From contig NW_026515515.1 in the NCBI RefSeq assembly GCF_014898815.1, forward strand, positions 310,001 through 374,000: a stretch of 64,000 nucleotides of DNA, written 5' to 3'. Both the position numbers and the translations under genes were made by a program. Position 1 is the stretch's first letter; every line of letters starts with the position of its first letter. Below the pieces are notes generated by a model that was not told the DNA's origin, searched no databases, and saw only the letters and a program-made list of their open reading frames with translations. Shown here one piece after another: positions 63,801 through 64,000 of this stretch. Origin of the DNA: Panonychus citri (Eukaryota > Arthropoda > Arachnida > Trombidiformes > Tetranychidae).

Positions 63801-64000
63801 GTTCAACCTCCTGGTTTCGACGATGGTACTGATCGTGTTCTGAAATTAAGAAAAGGTCTTTATGGACTTAAACAAGCGCCAAGACAGTGGAATGAAAAAG
63901 TAAACAATTTCTTTAAAAATAATAATTATCATCAATGTGAAGCTGATAAATGTTGTTTTGTTAACAATGATGATGGCTTAACTATTTGCATCATCTATGT
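60834..64000 (+). CDS. gag-pol: Copia Gag-Pol polyprotein (3' truncated by window)
   Basis: Open from ATG 60834 to the window edge (1055 codons) without a stop. Domains: Gag with the copia-type start (DNYLHWK near residue 15); zinc knuckle CWICKKTNHLAHNC (about 61537-61578); Asn-rich linker; aspartic protease WLLDTGASYHL (about 61927-61959); integrase zinc region (HKRLAH, CEGCVKGK); DDE core with CDLQGP, RTDNGKEF and NGRIERENR; then reverse transcriptase with RWVYRIKRN, RYKARLVAKGF, FDIKTAFLYGDL and YGLKQAPRQW. The YxDD catalytic box lies beyond the edge. Integrase before reverse transcriptase is diagnostic of Ty1/copia. The intact frame suggests a young copy. Gag and Pol share one frame, as in copia. 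Confidence 0.95.
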   Translation, partial: MIESSEMITMKLTTDNYLHWKAYIQAVLQSKNVWEIVKGETLCPAAFTGEEAQAERATEVTKRNKSIADWKTSDALARMLIINSIDKDHINLIINCLTSNEMYNSIVNHREQRTTTNEWRIRRKLTDLRFTSSHTVTSYFAELEAIVKQMKDLGINIDDNSLMVKVLDDLPSYFQSFRQAIEIAITAGTVVTLKNLKSQLLVNEKRNENETNQKHGEALVSRNFSRNKFQPKGRHCWICKKTNHLAHNCRYRNQNNNNNDQNQNNNNNQKQQLSGNSGNSGNSGNSGNSGNYNQKQNNSNNNKKNFKMNKNNNYNKKFNNFNNNNQKVNHHFANNVQDESNDDEDQINDNFSLLINEHEDNNNQWLLDTGASYHLTSNFNCLTNLVELSEPIALTIGDGKQIEGLAKGDVHVDCYDGNQWIPCKLTNVLFVPKLGNFNLFSWGQTVSKGFGLRSTPDLTCIYELESGKIVTVAEKFGNTFKLMIRLRKMKDNLANVAKVDTLSDWHKRLAHVNVYKIIQMSNDGILPKIRIDYEPSQFVCEGCVKGKMTRKSFKTVKPRIVEVGEALHCDLQGPISEPSLNGSKFALVIKDERSDYRCVFFQKFKSESCENLEKFIMYTEKMTENRVKIVRTDNGKEFVDVRVRTLFANNICHELSAPYTAEQNGRIERENRTISELTRSMLLTNNLPRFLWAEAMATAVYVLNRIPSKGQRNVTPLELFTKEKPKFNHLHPFGCVCWTKVPDNLRKKWDPKGKKCIFVGYTKTSKNYRVFDPTTNKVFVTANIKFIENNCNAEKVIDEIINEDETNLEEICKNDDKNEDDVDFDDNQSDTTEIIEDPPETVDWSKDLNNIVLQAVVTNHEPINYDEALASPEKDNWMKAMKEEMMSIKKNNVYTLVDLPENKKCIQCRWVYRIKRNLDGTIDRYKARLVAKGFSQKPGIDYFETFSPVARYDTIRAILSIATYLKMDLIQFDIKTAFLYGDLHEEIYMVQPPGFDDGTDRVLKLRKGLYGLKQAPRQWNEKVNNFFKNNNYHQCEADKCCFVNNDDGLTICIIY
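61654..61707 (+). repeat. Tandem 9-bp repeat encoding Ser-Gly-Asn units in Gag
   Basis: Six near-perfect TCTGGTAAT units code for repeated Ser-Gly-Asn in an Asn-rich linker, flanked by AAT/AAC (Asn) runs at about 61595-61640. Confidence 0.8.

Larger units (their letters stand above)
59692..64000 (+). mobile_element. Ty1/copia retrotransposon, 5' part (runs off window)
   Basis: 5' LTR, copia-type primer-binding site and an uninterrupted gag-pol frame to the window edge. It lies in the intron after Sidestep-like exon 5, in the same sense as the host gene. The 3' half (end of reverse transcriptase, RNase H, 3' LTR) is right of 64 kb. Confidence 0.92.

Overview
AT-rich eukaryotic nuclear DNA with spliceosomal introns. 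A host gene of the Sidestep-type immunoglobulin family, together with the mobile elements present, points to an arthropod; the species cannot be named from the sequence (a mite or other small-genome arachnid is only a guess). No rRNA, tRNA or CRISPR array was recognised.

Layout: (1) 1-992 is the 3' end of a Ty3/gypsy-like element (integrase tail, polypurine tract, 3' LTR). (2) 1866-2401 is a foldback element with two identical 172-bp inverted arms. (3) 6219-23946 is a complete 17.7-kb Maverick/Polinton (adintovirus-like) element with 50-bp terminal inverted repeats and a CCTCG target duplication. (4) From about 26.3 kb to beyond the window runs a Sidestep-like host gene on the + strand. Five coding exons are visible (27000-27093, 27344-27490, 28822-28866, 58847-58990, 59069-59179). 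(5) Its 30-kb intron holds a solo LTR (34503-34811) nested in an older inverted-repeat element, and a full-length, apparently intact Ty3/gypsy element (37759-49523) in antisense. (6) The next intron holds a Ty1/copia element (59692 to window end).

The Polinton has two arms. The + arm carries a TATA-driven unit of four small genes (two orphans, a two-BIR IAP, a BTB-like protein), then dUTPase, a PC4-like protein and PolB. The - arm carries protease, major capsid, a basic core-like protein, penton-like minor capsid, integrase, two small proteins, packaging ATPase, a small membrane protein, a TATA-binding-protein (TBP) homologue and a second IAP. PolB, protease and the three virion-protein genes are broken by frameshifts. 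Integrase, ATPase, dUTPase, TBP-like, PC4-like and both IAPs are open.

The most interesting observations are: a TBP-like protein plus a PC4-like protein in an element whose genes carry TATA/initiator promoters; a ladder of small genes in the + arm whose start codons sit inside or beside splice sites, suggesting gene choice by alternative splicing and poly(A) use; and a gypsy element whose extra 3' coding region encodes zinc-finger-like clusters and a diverged REXO/ISG20-type exonuclease-like domain.
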